Assembly: GCA_019828565.1 (NCBI GenBank)
Contig: JAHDYR010000028.1
Coordinates: 124,001 to 188,000, forward strand
Origin: Carpediemonas membranifera
Taxonomy: Eukaryota > Fornicata
Direction of reading: 5' to 3'
Length of the DNA: 64,000 bases
Below are positions 1 through 10,530 of this stretch, piece by piece. A program made the position numbers and the translations under genes. Every line of letters starts with the position of its first letter. Position 1 is the stretch's first letter. The notes under the pieces were generated by a model. It did no database searches and was not told where the DNA came from. It saw nothing but the letters and a program-made list of their open reading frames with translations.

Positions 1-451
1 GCTACTGATAGCATTGCTGATGATAGCTCAGAGCACACGAGAGCTTTGGGGCCTCTGCTCGTCCTCTCCTTGAGCTGATGTTGGTGGCGATGATCCTCAA
101 TGAATCCTTCTCCTCCGTGAGGAATTCTTGCTCGAACTCAAAAATCTGGCCCACTGCGTGCTTGAACCGGGCGTTGAACAGCCCCAGGTTGTGGATGAAG
201 TCTCTGTCGGTTCCAGATGGGAAGGAGAGACGTTGTAGTGCTTGTAAAGCGAGCGTAGCGTCGAGTGGCCGAGATAGTTGGAAGAGATGGCTAAAGATGT
301 CGTCGTCGGACATGGATTCAGGCTCTACATCAAACCTGAAGCGTAGTTCGTCGGTTACCTGGAGCGAAAGGCAGAGGAATGCCTTAAGCGCCGGATGGAC
401 TGTTTTGGCGAGGCGGAAATCGTGCTGGAACTTCGTACCCTGTCTCTTCAC
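1..451 (-). pseudogene. Ty3-type gag-like fragment, open at the window edge
   Basis: A 149-codon open frame on the minus strand runs off the left edge of the window. It is acidic and helical, with an EFEQEFLTEEKD segment, and has no zinc knuckle in the visible part. The first codon of the open frame is GTG, so no natural start is visible. It lies 80 bp downstream of a chromodomain/integrase fragment on the same strand, which suggests a retroelement gag piece, but the sequence alone does not prove the family. It could be an unrelated unknown gene. Confidence 0.35.
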
Positions 452-530
452 ACTTTGGGAGTGGTATGTGGACGTCCATTTGTTACAGTTATAACTGTGG
501 GAGCCCTAAGCGTGAAGAGAATGGATTTGT

Positions 531-545
531 TTACATAAACTGCAC
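531..545 (-). repeat. GCAGTTTATGTAAAC junction motif, copy 1
   Basis: The near-palindrome GTTTATGTAAAC preceded by GC occurs on the minus strand directly after the stop of the chromodomain fragment. The same 14-15 mer is found at 6934 and near 49430, each time at the edge of an integrase fragment. Confidence 0.5.
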
Positions 546-972
546 TTATAGGTACCTCTGCTGGTACATCCTGCCCTCCCGAGTCCGCTGCAGCCACTCA
601 CGGGTGGGTACGGCTGCCATGACGGACTCGTTGTCCGGACCCTCGCTGGAAGACTCGTCGTAGCCGAGCCACTTGACGATAAGGTGGCTGGGATCGGCTT
701 CATCGACGCCCAGGATGGCTTCGACGTAGTACTCCTCGGCGTCACCGGCCTGGAGAGCGGCCAGTTGGCCGTTGGGCTCGGTGGCCTCGACTCGGATTGC
801 CTGATCGGCGTGGATGACCTTCTCCTCGCCGCCAAGCAGTGGCGAGATGCTGATGGCGTGGTGGTCGCGCACTGCGAGGACCTTGAACGGGCCAAGGTGG
901 CCGTGCAGCTTGGACGGCCGTGGGTTCAGGGCCAGGACGATATCGCCAGGTGCGACTTCATCAGCGACGCCA
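546..972 (-). pseudogene. Ty3/Gypsy integrase C-terminus with chromodomain (fragment)
   Basis: The minus strand encodes an integrase C-terminal domain (LHGHLGPFKVLAVRDHH, the SH3-like part of chromovirus integrases) followed by a chromodomain (EEYYVEAILG...LIVKWLGYDE) and a stop at 546. There is no catalytic DDE core. At about 970 the sequence switches abruptly to an RNase H fragment of the opposite strand, so this is a truncated retroelement piece. The family call rests on the order of the SH3-like segment and the chromodomain. Confidence 0.75.
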
Positions 973-1290
973 CCAATGCGAAAGTGCTACGATGGAGGCT
1001 GATGCTCGAGGAACAGAGGTTCAAGGTCGTCCATTTGCCGGGCAAGGACAATGGCGTGGCTGACGCACTGTCTAGGATCGTCCCAATAACCGAGAAACTC
1101 GAGGTACTCGACGCTCAAGACGAGTTCGAGACGATATTCCGGGCCGCCCATGGCGGGACAAGCGGTCATCGAGGACTGTACGAGACGGTCAGACATATGA
1201 AAGAGCTAGGTGGCAACCAGCCCAATCTATACAAACGAGCCAAGAAGGCGATCAAAGCGTGCCCCACTGTGGCAACTACTAAAGAACAGA
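960..1290 (+). pseudogene. Ty3/Gypsy RNase H tail plus integrase zinc-binding domain (fragment)
   Basis: The plus frame reads ATNAKVLRWRLMLEEQ, then HLPGKDNGVADALSRI, the standard end of Ty3 RNase H. An H-H-C zinc-binding start of integrase follows (GHRGLYETVRHMKE...KACPT). The final Cys of the HHCC set is lost, because the frame reads CPTV where CPxC is expected, and the similarity stops at about 1275. The fragment abuts the previous one head to head, which cannot happen in an intact element. It is a relic. Confidence 0.75.
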
Positions 1291-1308
1291 CAAGTGTTTA
1301 TCAATTGA

Positions 1309-2412
1309 TTACTCACTGCCCTCCCTGATCAGCTCGGGGTGAGCTGTCAGGTACTTGCGGGCGGTAGGCGTATGGCGAACGCCTGAAATGGGCTCCCAGG
1401 TGAGCACATCGCTGTTGAGCCACTTGACGTGCAACTCACCGGGGCGAGAGCCGACGATGCGGTCCACAAACCACTCTTCTTCGTCGGCGGCGGCGAGATA
1501 GGCCAGCTCGGACTCGGCGCGGTCCGTGCGGAACTTGATCAGGTGTGATAGGTGTGCGGTACGGCGAGGGCCGTCGGCCATGAGAGGGACCAGCAGGGCA
1601 GTGTACGGGTTGGTCTCGATGACCTTAAAGGGGCCAGTGTGTCCGTGCAGCTTGGACTCGGAGTAATTCTTGCGCAGGACATAGTCGCCTGGCTTGATAG
1701 GTTGGGCTGGAAGCTGTCCTCTGCCCTCCTTGCGGCGGACTGCGGCCTGTTTGTCAACGGCCTTGGCGGAGAGGACGCCCAGCAGGTCGGTCATGGTGGT
1801 GAGGTACGCCGCAACGGTGGAGATAGGTGTGTCGTCGTCGACGGCAGCGGCGGCGCGTGGGTCGCGGAACTGCCGCGATGCGGCGTGTGTTCCGTAAATG
1901 AGTTCGAATGGCGTGCAACCCGTGGTGGAGTGAGGTGTCGAGTTAATTATCCAGCCCACGTAAGGCAGGATGTGGGTCGACCACTGGTCGAAGTTGTTGA
2001 ACGTCAAAGCCAGGACTCGCATGTGTCGCTTGATTTCCCGGTTCAGACGCTCGACGAGGCCGTTGGACTCGGGATGGCGGGGCGTTTTCCGGTGGTGGGA
2101 GACATTGATACGCGACATGAGGGCGCCAATGAGATGGTTGGCGTACTCGGGGCCACCGTCGGTGTGGAGGGTGTTGGGCGGGCCGTGGCGGGTGATCGTC
2201 TGCCATATGACCGCGGCGGCCGAGTCGGCGTTGTTTGACGGGGCCGGGATCAGTTCGGTGAAGCGTGAGAACATATCGGTGATGACCACGACGTAGCGGT
2301 TGCCTGCAGCGTCCTCCTTGATCGGGCCTAAGGTGTCGACTGCGATGCGGTCGAACGGGATCGTGCTGCCGCCATAGCCCACTGGCAGTGCCCGTAGGCT
2401 AATGCCAGGCCC
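1309..2412 (-). pseudogene. Ty3/Gypsy chromovirus integrase, 5'-truncated
   Basis: This 357-codon open frame carries the integrase core with all three acidic residues in context: D of AVDTLGPI, D of HTDGGPEY and E of PESNGLVERLNRE. It then has the C-terminal KLHGHTGPFKVIE segment and a chromodomain (EEWFVDRIVGS...LHVKWLNSD). The N-terminal zinc-binding domain, RT and RNase H are missing. The coding similarity can be followed a few codons past the first in-frame start, to about 2412, and then ends. The chromodomain implies insertion guided by histone marks, as known for chromoviruses. Confidence 0.85.
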
Positions 2413-2414
2413 TG

Positions 2415-2985
2415 GGTGGGAGCCAGGGCTTGTTAAAAGAAAAATAAAGACTGTCTCTGAAACTCTGCGATACGTTACTTTACTCCCTCCTGTTCCAGTC
2501 TTGCGTTTACTGCGAGACTTGAGAGAGCTACCTGCTCGATGGCCATTCCACGTTCGTCGCTACTGTCATGCCACTGCCCCAGGTACCGCCTACTGACTGG
2601 GGTGTCTCGGCGGCGGCACAGGGGGGGTGCCTTCTCATCCGTGGACTGCCCGGCCACCCTCACCTGCCCCTGGTATTCTCTGATCTCTGTCTGGTCTCAG
2701 CCTCTGAAAGGCAAAACTGTCGGTCTAGTGTGGCCGCTGTGGTCCATGCACGCTGCTGAATCTGCTGGAGGTGCTGTTAGTATGTTGCTGTTTGCTTTGG
2801 TCTCTGCTTACCTTTGAGGCATATCTGCATTTGGTCTCTGGATGTTCGTCGATGCACTGTCTCTGAAAGCTTCCCGGATGGTCTCTGTTGGTCATATGGT
2901 TGCTTACTATAAATGTGTTCGTTATCTGCGGTCACTGTTTGTTTCTCTGTAATTCTCTGATACTTTTGCTGCGATTCTTCGTTGG
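2415..2985. other. Non-coding stretch rich in TCTCTG
   Basis: No gene is visible over about 570 bp between two integrase fragments. The sequence contains many scattered copies of TCTCTG or TCTCTGA (for example near 2453, 2678, 2800, 2838, 2860, 2882 and 2945). It may be retroelement LTR or untranslated sequence. A short open frame on the plus strand from 2888 is only the artificial leader of the next integrase fragment. Confidence 0.4.
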
Positions 2986-3991
2986 CGAGTTCCACAACAT
3001 CTTGACGGTGGTTGAAGAGACATCACGATGGGTGACGCTGATCCCACTGAAGACGACATCCTCGCGTGAGACCATTGATGCGTTAGTCCGGCACTACCTG
3101 ACCCACTTCCCCGTGCCGGCCGAGTGGGTTGCTGACAACGGCTCACAGTTCGCCTCAACCGAGTTCCACGCGTGGGCACGGGAGACGGGCGCGAAGGTGG
3201 ATCACACGACGCCGTACTACCACGAGGAGAACGGAGTGGTCGAGAGATGGAATAAGGAGGTCAATCGCCATCTGAGGTGTGAGATGTACGAGCGGCAGAC
3301 ACACAGGTGGGCGAGCCTGCTACCTGCCATCCAGAACATCATCAACTCCGCCCGTTCGAAGGCGACCGGGTCGTCAGCGTGGAGGTTAGTCGTGGCAGAC
3401 GGGACCAAGGCGGCTGTCGATAAGCTCAAGGCGCAGAGGATGCAAGAGACCGAGGCTGCGCGCAGGATGGTTCAGAACGAGGAGCACAGAAGGAAGAACA
3501 TGGCGCAGACGGCGAGGAAGATGGGCGAGAGTCAGCAGCGCGCGGCGGACATACAGAGACAGCACCCGCAGTCTCCGGTGACGGCTGGGCTGTGGGTGTT
3601 CGTTGACAGAGACGCCGAGATCCGCAAGAAGTACGATTTGAAATGGCGCGGGCCTTTGATGGTGATTAGAAAGGTGCCCGGGAAGAGCAACTCGTTCATC
3701 GTCAGAGATCCGGAGACGAAGACGTACAAGAAGCACGTCAGTCACTTGAAGGTAGCCAAGGGTGAATGGAGTGAGGAGAAAGCCAAGGTCGCGTGCGCGC
3801 TCGACAGAAGTCAGGCGTACATTAAGGAGATCGTAGACTGGAGAGTAAGGAGAGACGGTAGCAAGACACCTGAAGTGAAGTGCAGATGGCTAGGATTTGA
3901 AGCTAGCGAAGATACCTGGAGAGCGGCGACAGACGAAGACATGCGGTCCAACATCGTGCTACTGAAGTACATGGAGGGCACAGGCAGCTAA
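2986..3991 (+). pseudogene. Second type of Ty3/Gypsy integrase with chromodomain, 5'-truncated
   Basis: The plus strand encodes an integrase core starting just after the first catalytic Asp (ILTVVEETSRWVTLIPLKT). The second Asp (WVADNGSQF) and the Glu (YYHEENGVVERWNKE) are present. A C-terminal domain (KYDLKWRGPLMVIRKVPG) and a chromodomain (YIKEIVDWRV...VKCRWLGFEASEDTW) follow. It is clearly diverged from the integrase at 1309-2412, so two retroelement lineages are present. About 30 hydrophobic residues ahead of it in the open frame come from unrelated upstream DNA. A purine tract follows the stop. Confidence 0.85.
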
Positions 3992-4049
3992 CCAAGTGCA
4001 TTGAAGACTATTTGTTCAGAGTCGGTCGGAGTCAGGAACGGAGGATAGC

Positions 4050-4085
4050 CGCTGAGGAGGAGGGGTAGTGTGATTTACGTGTTAC
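4050..4085 (+). repeat. Polypurine tract and probable 3' LTR start
   Basis: About 65 bp after the integrase stop the sequence reads GAGGAGGAGGGGTAGTGTGA. A purine-rich tract followed by TG is the expected polypurine tract/LTR border of a Ty3 element. The same GGGGGTAGTGTG string occurs on the minus strand near 48590 behind another integrase fragment. The other end of the LTR is not identified. Confidence 0.5.
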
Positions 4086-4214
4086 GTGTGTAGAGAGATC
4101 GGTTTAGACCATATTAGCCATAGGGTGAAACCTGTAAAGCATTCCGAGCCACGGTTCCGAACTTCAATATAGCGCAACACTGCACCCTTGGACTGCACGT
4201 TTAAGTCAATTGTT

Positions 4215-4420
4215 GTTCAAAGCTACTCACATCTGATGACATGTCGGCCATTGCCATTCCGCAAATTCTGCACACCAACCTAGATCACTATCAGACGACG
4301 ATCCGAAGAACGGCTATCATCACTCCCGATGGGAACACGCCTGCCCTTCGGTCTGACAAGCGCGTCCGCATATTTGGCCATGGTTTCAGCCTTCATCATT
4401 CGAGACACCTGACTCTGGTT
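4215..4420 (+). pseudogene. Reverse transcriptase relic
   Basis: The plus strand encodes LDHYQTTIRRTAIITPDG and, one frame over, RLPFGLTSASAYLAMVSAF. This matches the RT order GYHQI...KTAF.T..G then the conserved LPFGL.(S/N)AP.YL motif. Substitutions and a frameshift show decay. No other RT motif (YxDD) is found nearby. Confidence 0.5.
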
Positions 4421-4627
4421 GACTTGGTAAAACCCATCAGTGGTTGACCAACTCCGCCCTGTTCGCCAGGCGCGGGCTAACATCACGATTGACACACTGG
4501 CCCGCTCTGTTTTACAAGGTGGCTAGGACGCCCGAAAAAAGAGGTCTTTCGAAGCTTGGCTTGGATCCGCATGACTCCGGCCAGTCCAGGCTGTTCATAT
4601 GATCCGGTTGTGTTTATCACTCAATGG

Positions 4628-6442
4628 TCAGGCCAGGATCTTGTACACGAGGTACAGCCCCACGACTGCCAGCAAAAAGTACACAATCTGTCCGTATCTC
4701 GTGATAAATCTAAAATCGACGGGAAAATCTGTCCAAACTTCAGGCAGAACACCTCTCATGCACAGCCGCTCAATCAAGTGATTAGTAGCATCAGTCAGCA
4801 TCACCGCAGGCCTGACGAGGCTCGCCGTCTCACCATACCGGGGGGCAAACCGGTCCCGGAACTCGTCGAGACCGTGCTTGGAGAACTGCCCCTCGCCAGC
4901 AAGGAACGCGTCCCGTTGCTCGGCGGTTGAGCGCTTACCCTGCACCTGGACTGGCGACATGCTCGAGATCTCGGGCGATGGCTCATCAGGCACGATATTG
5001 AGCCCTATGGCGAGTGAATCTGCCACTTTCTGGGCCACAGTGGCGCCGTCGCTCCGTACAAGTTTGGTGAGGGCAACGGGCATCTTCCACCGAGGTCTCG
5101 CGAGCAGCACGCAGTGGTGGTGGGTCTTCACTGCACCGAGCATCAGTGCCGCGTCCGTAAAGGTCGGGAGGCGGCCGGTGATGACAGCGGCAGAGGCCTT
5201 CTGGGCCTCAGCACCAAGACTGTGGGGAAGCGGCGAGGTTTCGAGCTCGCGGGCGATGTCCCTGGCTATCTCGAGACAGTCTGACCCTAGCATCGTCGTG
5301 GCCACGAGGTACGCCGCCTTCAAGGGCAGCGTGCTCTCCTCGGGCGAGGGGTATGTCCCGATCCCGCCGAGCTGGGTGTCCAGGTACTGGATGAACAGAG
5401 GCACGAACAGTGGGTAGACCCTCGCCAGATGATGGGCATACTGCTCTGTGCCGAGGTCGCCGCGGGGCCGCAGTGCTGCGAGCCACACCCTGAGGGCCCG
5501 AGAGTGGGTCCGGCGGTACCTGGCGTACTCGACCCCGCTGGCCTTGATGTACGCGGAGAGCAGGGAGAAGGCGGAGGGGAGTACGGAGGTCTCGGCGGCC
5601 TTGGACAGAGGCTTGCCGGGGCCCAGGGTGGCTGCGACGAGGAGGTGGGAGCACTGGAGCACCTTGGCGCGGGGCGGACGCTCCATTGTCGGGTCTGTGA
5701 CCGACGCCTGCATCATCCAGAGCGTGGACATGACGGCCACGACGAGACCGCCCAGCCCCCCGGTCGACCCGAGGGCCCCGTACGAGGTGGACGTCAGCGC
5801 TGCCTCAGGGGCGAAGAAGTCGAGCAGGGAGGCTACGATTGCGAGGTATGGGTCCTCGCCTTTGAGCACACGGGCCATGGCCCTCTGCTGGGCGGAGGGG
5901 CGGGCCCGACTCCGGACCATGAGGCCGCGGACGGAGGCGAGGGAGGAGGATACAGACTGGGAGACCGCACGGGCGTCGTAGGCCCACATGCAGAGGGATA
6001 TGACGAAGTACTCCAGGGCTGTAGCGACGAGGAAGTCCGCCTCGTCGTCGGGGCCGACCAGAGAGTAGGCGAGCTCCTCAATGACGCTTGATGCGTAAGC
6101 GTCGGGAGTTCGGATGGGAAGTGCGTCGCGAATCCACGCTGCGCTTGCGGGAATGTCGTTGCGGCGGATTGCTTCGGCCACGGCCATTGGCAGCCGGCGA
6201 ACTGGATAACGGAAGCGTATATCAGGTTGAGAATGCATGGCGATCAGTTTGGCAATGAAAGGCTCTTCAGGGTCGAAGAGTGACAACAAATGATCGATCT
6301 GCTGGACATATTTCTTCGAAATTGACAAGAACTGGCGGTGGGCTATGATGTAGGGCGTCGTGCTGCTACGAGGAGCACCAAATAGCTGATCACACACAGT
6401 GGGAAGCTCAATGTGAAGCTGCGCCTGATTAATTCGCAGCAT
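4628..6442 (-). CDS. Tail-anchored protein of unknown function, about 604 aa
   Basis: I do not recognise this protein. The chosen start at 6442 (MLRINQAQLHIELP) is the first ATG followed by good coding sequence; an open frame continues upstream to 6691 but looks non-coding. The body is alpha-helical and rich in Ala/Leu. The last ~21 residues form one membrane span (IVYFLLAVVGLYLVYKIL) with almost nothing after it, typical of a C-terminal tail anchor to the ER or outer organelle membrane. A peroxin or other tail-anchored organelle factor is possible, but nothing in the sequence proves it. Confidence 0.8.
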   Translation of the reverse strand: MLRINQAQLHIELPTVCDQLFGAPRSSTTPYIIAHRQFLSISKKYVQQIDHLLSLFDPEEPFIAKLIAMHSQPDIRFRYPVRRLPMAVAEAIRRNDIPASAAWIRDALPIRTPDAYASSVIEELAYSLVGPDDEADFLVATALEYFVISLCMWAYDARAVSQSVSSSLASVRGLMVRSRARPSAQQRAMARVLKGEDPYLAIVASLLDFFAPEAALTSTSYGALGSTGGLGGLVVAVMSTLWMMQASVTDPTMERPPRAKVLQCSHLLVAATLGPGKPLSKAAETSVLPSAFSLLSAYIKASGVEYARYRRTHSRALRVWLAALRPRGDLGTEQYAHHLARVYPLFVPLFIQYLDTQLGGIGTYPSPEESTLPLKAAYLVATTMLGSDCLEIARDIARELETSPLPHSLGAEAQKASAAVITGRLPTFTDAALMLGAVKTHHHCVLLARPRWKMPVALTKLVRSDGATVAQKVADSLAIGLNIVPDEPSPEISSMSPVQVQGKRSTAEQRDAFLAGEGQFSKHGLDEFRDRFAPRYGETASLVRPAVMLTDATNHLIERLCMRGVLPEVWTDFPVDFRFITRYGQIVYFLLAVVGLYLVYKILA

Positions 6443-6639
6443 TGACAGGAGAACGGTGCAGTTTAACACAACAATTCTGATCCTGCGCGGCACACTACCT
6501 CCACTCACCCACTTCAGCCCTCGTCTGTACAACCGGGCTTTCGTGCTTTCAGTCGTCGGTCTGCACGAAAAGATGCGTCGTCTGTCGTCCATCGTCTGTT
6601 TCAGGCTCTCGCCGGAACCGGGTAAGTGGCCATCCCTCG

Positions 6640-6933
6640 GGTCGCATTTGGAAGTGCCAAGGCCAGTACGTGGACCACAGTCACGGTGCACCGACTGAAG
6701 TACGTTTTTGGTATCATCGCCCAGTTCACACGCTGGACCATGCTGGTTTCAAGCCGCGAGAAGACAGCCAAGTCGGCGGCAGCCTTGCTGTGCTTGTGGT
6801 TCAGTGAATGGGGTTTGCTGCCATCGGCGACGAAACAGCCCCTGTCCGTCGCCATCGCCCTCAGCGTGCAGCAGTGTCGTGTCGAGTCATTGAAGTCACC
6901 CAGATCGACTCCACGAAGTCACCCTGCTGCAGT
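6640..6933 (+). pseudogene. Ty3/Gypsy integrase core relic
   Basis: The plus frame reads LKYVFGIIAQFTRWTMLVSS then KTAKSAAALLCLWFSEWG, which follows the integrase pattern Y.L.I.D.FTRW....KTA...A..L..W....G. The catalytic Asp residues are replaced, so it is dead. It ends right at the motif GCAGTTTATGTAAAC (6934-6948). It sits between the start of the tail-anchored gene and the end of the Sey1 gene. Confidence 0.5.
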
Positions 6934-6948
6934 TTATGTAAACAGGCC
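6934..6948 (+). repeat. GCAGTTTATGTAAAC junction motif, copy 2
   Basis: This is the same 15-mer as at 531-545 (minus strand). Here it follows an integrase relic on the plus strand. Confidence 0.5.
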
Positions 6949-7258
6949 ACTCCAACATGGCACAGCCGGAATTGCGACAGAACGCTCATAACATCCAAAA
7001 TGAGCAGCGCGACGAGGATGGCGAGGTGGGCATAAGAAGGTCAACTCTGACAGAGGGTTGGACCTTGCAGTCGGGCTCGAAGAGTGGCGCGACACGCAAA
7101 CATGCGAAGAGATATGATTACTCCAATAGATGAGGATCGGGTTATTTCTTTTTTATTTCTGATCCGGACGACCGCCGAAGAAATGATTGGCTCCAAGCTC
7201 TAAAGGGTGTTTACTGATCAACATGGGCTGTGGCCCCTATGCCCCCATGGCCATGCCG

Positions 7259-9665
7259 CTACGTCTCCTTCTTCTCGGTCACCTCGGCTACCTTCTGCTT
7301 CTTCCCCAGCACCTTAGCCCGGGCCCAGCCGACGGCGTCCATGGCCGCAGGGGGCCGGACAACAGCCACAAACACGGCCCCGGCCACCAGCAGCAGCAGG
7401 AGCAGCAGGGGGCTGGTGAGGATGGCCATGATGTCCCGCCGGGCCGTCACAGCGACCAGCACCCACATCCACGGCGGGATGGCGCGCTGGGCCTCCTGCT
7501 GCTTGGCCAGCGCTGTTTCAAACAGGGTGCGGCTGGCCTCGTTGACCTCTGCCCGGATGGTGAGCGCCTGCTTCTCGTTGATGAGGTCGACCAGCACTGG
7601 GCCGTGGCTCGACTCAATGTCAACTGTCGACGCCACCTCCAGCAGATGCGTCGTCAGGCCCTTGGCGGCCGCGTACCTGCCCGGGATGTCGTCGCGGGGA
7701 CGCCACACGTGGGGGCGGACTTCAGACCCGACCCGGTCGAACTCGAAGGTCGTGGCGAAGATCTCCTTCAGCTTGGCCACGAGGGACTGCGTCAGTCTGA
7801 ATGCACTGGCCTTGACGGCGTCGTCGCTGTTCTGGACGACGATGGCGAAGTCGTAGTCGTCCAGCTGGAGCACGCCCTCGACCACCTCCTTGGCGTCGTC
7901 CAGCAGCCGGTGCCGCAGATCGCCCAGTCGGGTCCACATGTCGTCATCCAGGGTCGCCAGCACACCGTCGGCCTCGGCGTCGATGCGGTCCGACACCGCG
8001 TGCCCGATGCGGCGTACGATGATCTGCCCGAGCTGGGTGACGTGGGTGTGGCCGCTGGCCCGGAGCCGCTCCTCGACCGTGTCCAGCATCTGGGAGATCG
8101 CCACAGAGTATGACTCGAGCGACTCCACGTGACACTGGGCCTTGACTTCGTTGGAGTCGAGCATCTCGGACCGCAGCTCGTTGACAACGACGGAGAACAG
8201 ACGGTCGATGACCTGGTCGAGGTAGCGGGCCGCGGCGTCCAGCACCGTGAACCCGCCCGGCATGAGCTTGGACGGCGTGCAGGGGACGGCGGCCGGTGTG
8301 GTCGCCCGCACCAGCCGGACCCAGGCCCGGTCGAACGGCTCGGACACCTGAAGCACGGACGAGTCGAGGGTGATGCCGAGCCGGGCGGCGGGGGTGTCCT
8401 GCTGTACAAGGGCGGCCGTCCGGGTGTGAAGGGAGCGGCGGTAGTCGGCCAGCAACAGCTGGGTCATCGAGTCGAGCTGCTTCGTCGACAGCAGGCCGAG
8501 CACGTCCGTCGCGGTGGCGGTGACGGTGGCGGCGGTGAGGCTGAGCTGCTCGATGAGTTCCCGCCGCTTGAGCTGGTAGCAGGGACGTGAGTACCGCGAG
8601 GCCACCTCGTCGAACTCCGCCACAGCCTTGATGAACGCGGCCTTGAGATGGGCGACAACCCGGATCACGTCGGCCCACGTCCCGGCCTCCCCGTTGCTCT
8701 CCTTAACCTGCGTGACTGTGGCCGAGTCATCAGCAATGGCGTCACGGAACTCCTGGTAGCAGCGGGCCTTGACCTGCTCAGTGCGGTATACGGCGATGAT
8801 TTGCTGGGTCGATGGGAGGTTGAGGTCCTCGTTGGCGTCGATCTTGGTCCACAGCTCGATGAAGTACGCGGGCAGGCCGTCGACGGGGATGCCGGCCAGC
8901 TTGTGGGAGACTTCCTCGAATACGGCCCCTGTGAACTCCTCCTGGAGGGCGAGGGCGTCTGTCTTGAACTTGTCTGGGCAGAAGACGAAGTGGGACAGTG
9001 CCTTGAAGTCCAGCAGGAAGTAGTCGTCGAACTCAGCCCCCTCAAGACCCTCCGGCTTGGGGAACGAGGCCCACAGCTCGAGGAAGTCGGCTCGAAGGTT
9101 GTCCTGCATCGCCTCGAGGTTGGCGATGCCGTCGTAGTCGCGGATCACGACAATAATCTTCGTACGCTGCTTGGTCTCGCCGAATAGCTGCAGGTTGACG
9201 TCAAACACCGTCTTGAGCAGCGGGTAGTTGCCTGCGTTGTACCGACCGACGTCCTGGGCCCACATGTTCAGCAGGATCACCTCGGACAGCGCCACGGTGA
9301 AGAGGGAGTATTTCCTCTCAATGACGTCCTTCTCCTCGCCTCTCTCGCGGGAATCTGTGCCCTCGCAGTCGATGACGAGGATGTCGCGGCCCTTCGCTTG
9401 CTCCAACCAAATGCCGTGCGTCGTCTGTTGTCTCCCGGCTGTGGAATCCATCATAGGGAACGTAGTGCCGAATAAATGGTTCATCAGCGTCGACTTTCCG
9501 CTGCTCTGGCAGCCTAGAATTGCGACACTGCGGAAATCGCCATGATTGGCCGCCATATCCTCAGTGAGGACGTCAGAGAGATCGGCCCTGAATGAGTATA
9601 ACGTAATAGGGAACAAACACCTTGCCACTACCGTCAACGAGCTGGCAACGCTCAAGGTCCATCAT
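7259..9665 (-). CDS. SEY1: Sey1/RHD3/atlastin-type ER membrane-fusion GTPase
   Basis: This dynamin-like GTPase tethers and fuses ER tubules. Exon 1 is 9619-9665 (MMDLERCQLVDGSGK, the family's usual 'QLVDGxG' start). A 31-nt intron at 9588-9618 starts GTTTGT and ends TACTCATTCAG. Exon 2 is 7259-9587. The spliced protein is about 791 aa. The P-loop GCQSSGKST is near residues 41-49, followed by the switch region with QTTHGIWL, DCEGTDSRERGEE, and the R-D-x-D guanine motif (VIRDYDG). A long helical middle domain precedes two closely spaced C-terminal membrane helices (WMWVLVAV... and LLLLLLLVAGAVFVAVV) that form the hairpin. The start codon lies only 44 bp from the edge of the inverted duplication, so its original promoter has probably been replaced or shortened. 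Confidence 0.95.
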
Positions 9666-9708
9666 GAATGATTCTTCGCAGCTTAGGGTACGACACGCGC
9701 AGAAAAAG

Positions 9709-9861
9709 AAGCCCTGCCCCCGGTTCTCAGGGTCGAAGGCGTTCCCCACGATCGAGAGCACACTGATGACGGTGCTGCAGCGGTGCCAGGTGGCCGACGC
9801 GGACACCCGGGCGGGTTTGGGGGAGCGGCTCTCCATTGCAATGGACGCCGAGCTGTTGTAA
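9709..9861 (+). pseudogene. Duplicated 3' tail of TAF6
   Basis: The frame reads CPRFSGSKAFPTIESTLM... to a stop at 9861, identical to the C-terminus of the full TAF6 gene at 21263-22604. Nothing upstream of 9709 belongs to TAF6, so this copy has no start and is a passenger of the duplication. Confidence 0.9.
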
Positions 9862-10530
9862 ACGCGCGTGGTCTGCAGTAGAATACTAGGTGCCGGCACA
9901 TCATCCCCATGTCAGACGGTAAGAAGCCAGCAGCTCGAGATGCTGCGTGCAGCACTCGGAGTTGCAGTGGGACAAGTCCTTGTGGACGTAGCAAAATGGG
10001 GCTGGCTGGGTCCGGGTTTCCTTGCTGAGCCAAGCCAGGTCGGGGCACCGTGATCTTTCATGTCGATCGCACGAAGCGCCGAGACGGACGGGACGACGGC
10101 AGCGGGAGGGCCTGCTGGTGATGACTGGGAGCAGGGCACGAGAGGCGTCGGACTAGGGACAACACTCTGACACTTCGTGGCGGACGACGTCGAGCCACTG
10201 CACCGCCGAAATCGAAGCCAAGACCTGGTTTAGGCCGCTACTGGTTCACCGCAGGGCGGCAGCGGGCGCCGTGCCTACGGCGTCCGGTCTCTAGGCGGGG
10301 GCTGCGCCTCGGTGAGAGGCAACACGCCTTCCGCAATCGTTGCTGGGGGATTACCGTCCACTTCAGGCTGGCGGCGATAGGAACCGGGCCGGACCTAATT
10401 AAACAACACGACTTCGAGAAGATTCTGACCTGACTTGATCTGACGACATTTGACGACTCCAAACTGTGATTTTGCCCCTATTTTGTAGCCGCATTTTAAG
10501 GTCTTCGGGTCTGTGCTATTGAAGGGTCCA
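9862..10530. other. Spacer inside the duplication, no clear gene
   Basis: The same sequence occurs at 20594-21262. On the minus strand here (plus strand in the right arm, ending 21223) a short open stretch encodes a Cys/His-rich piece, PFCYVHKDLSHCNSECC. In the right arm it would converge on the TAF6 3' end. I cannot find a convincing start or neighbouring exon, so it is only a possible small gene. Confidence 0.35.

Noticed and set aside
7187-8113. Long plus-strand frames antisense to Sey1, GT8, ULK4, CAP-G and other genes
   Set aside because: They are mirror frames of GC-rich coding sequence, without motifs.
7259-9655. Single-exon Sey1 starting at 9655
   Set aside because: That start is not family-like. 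Exon 1 with QLVDGSGK plus a 31-nt intron gives the expected N-terminus.
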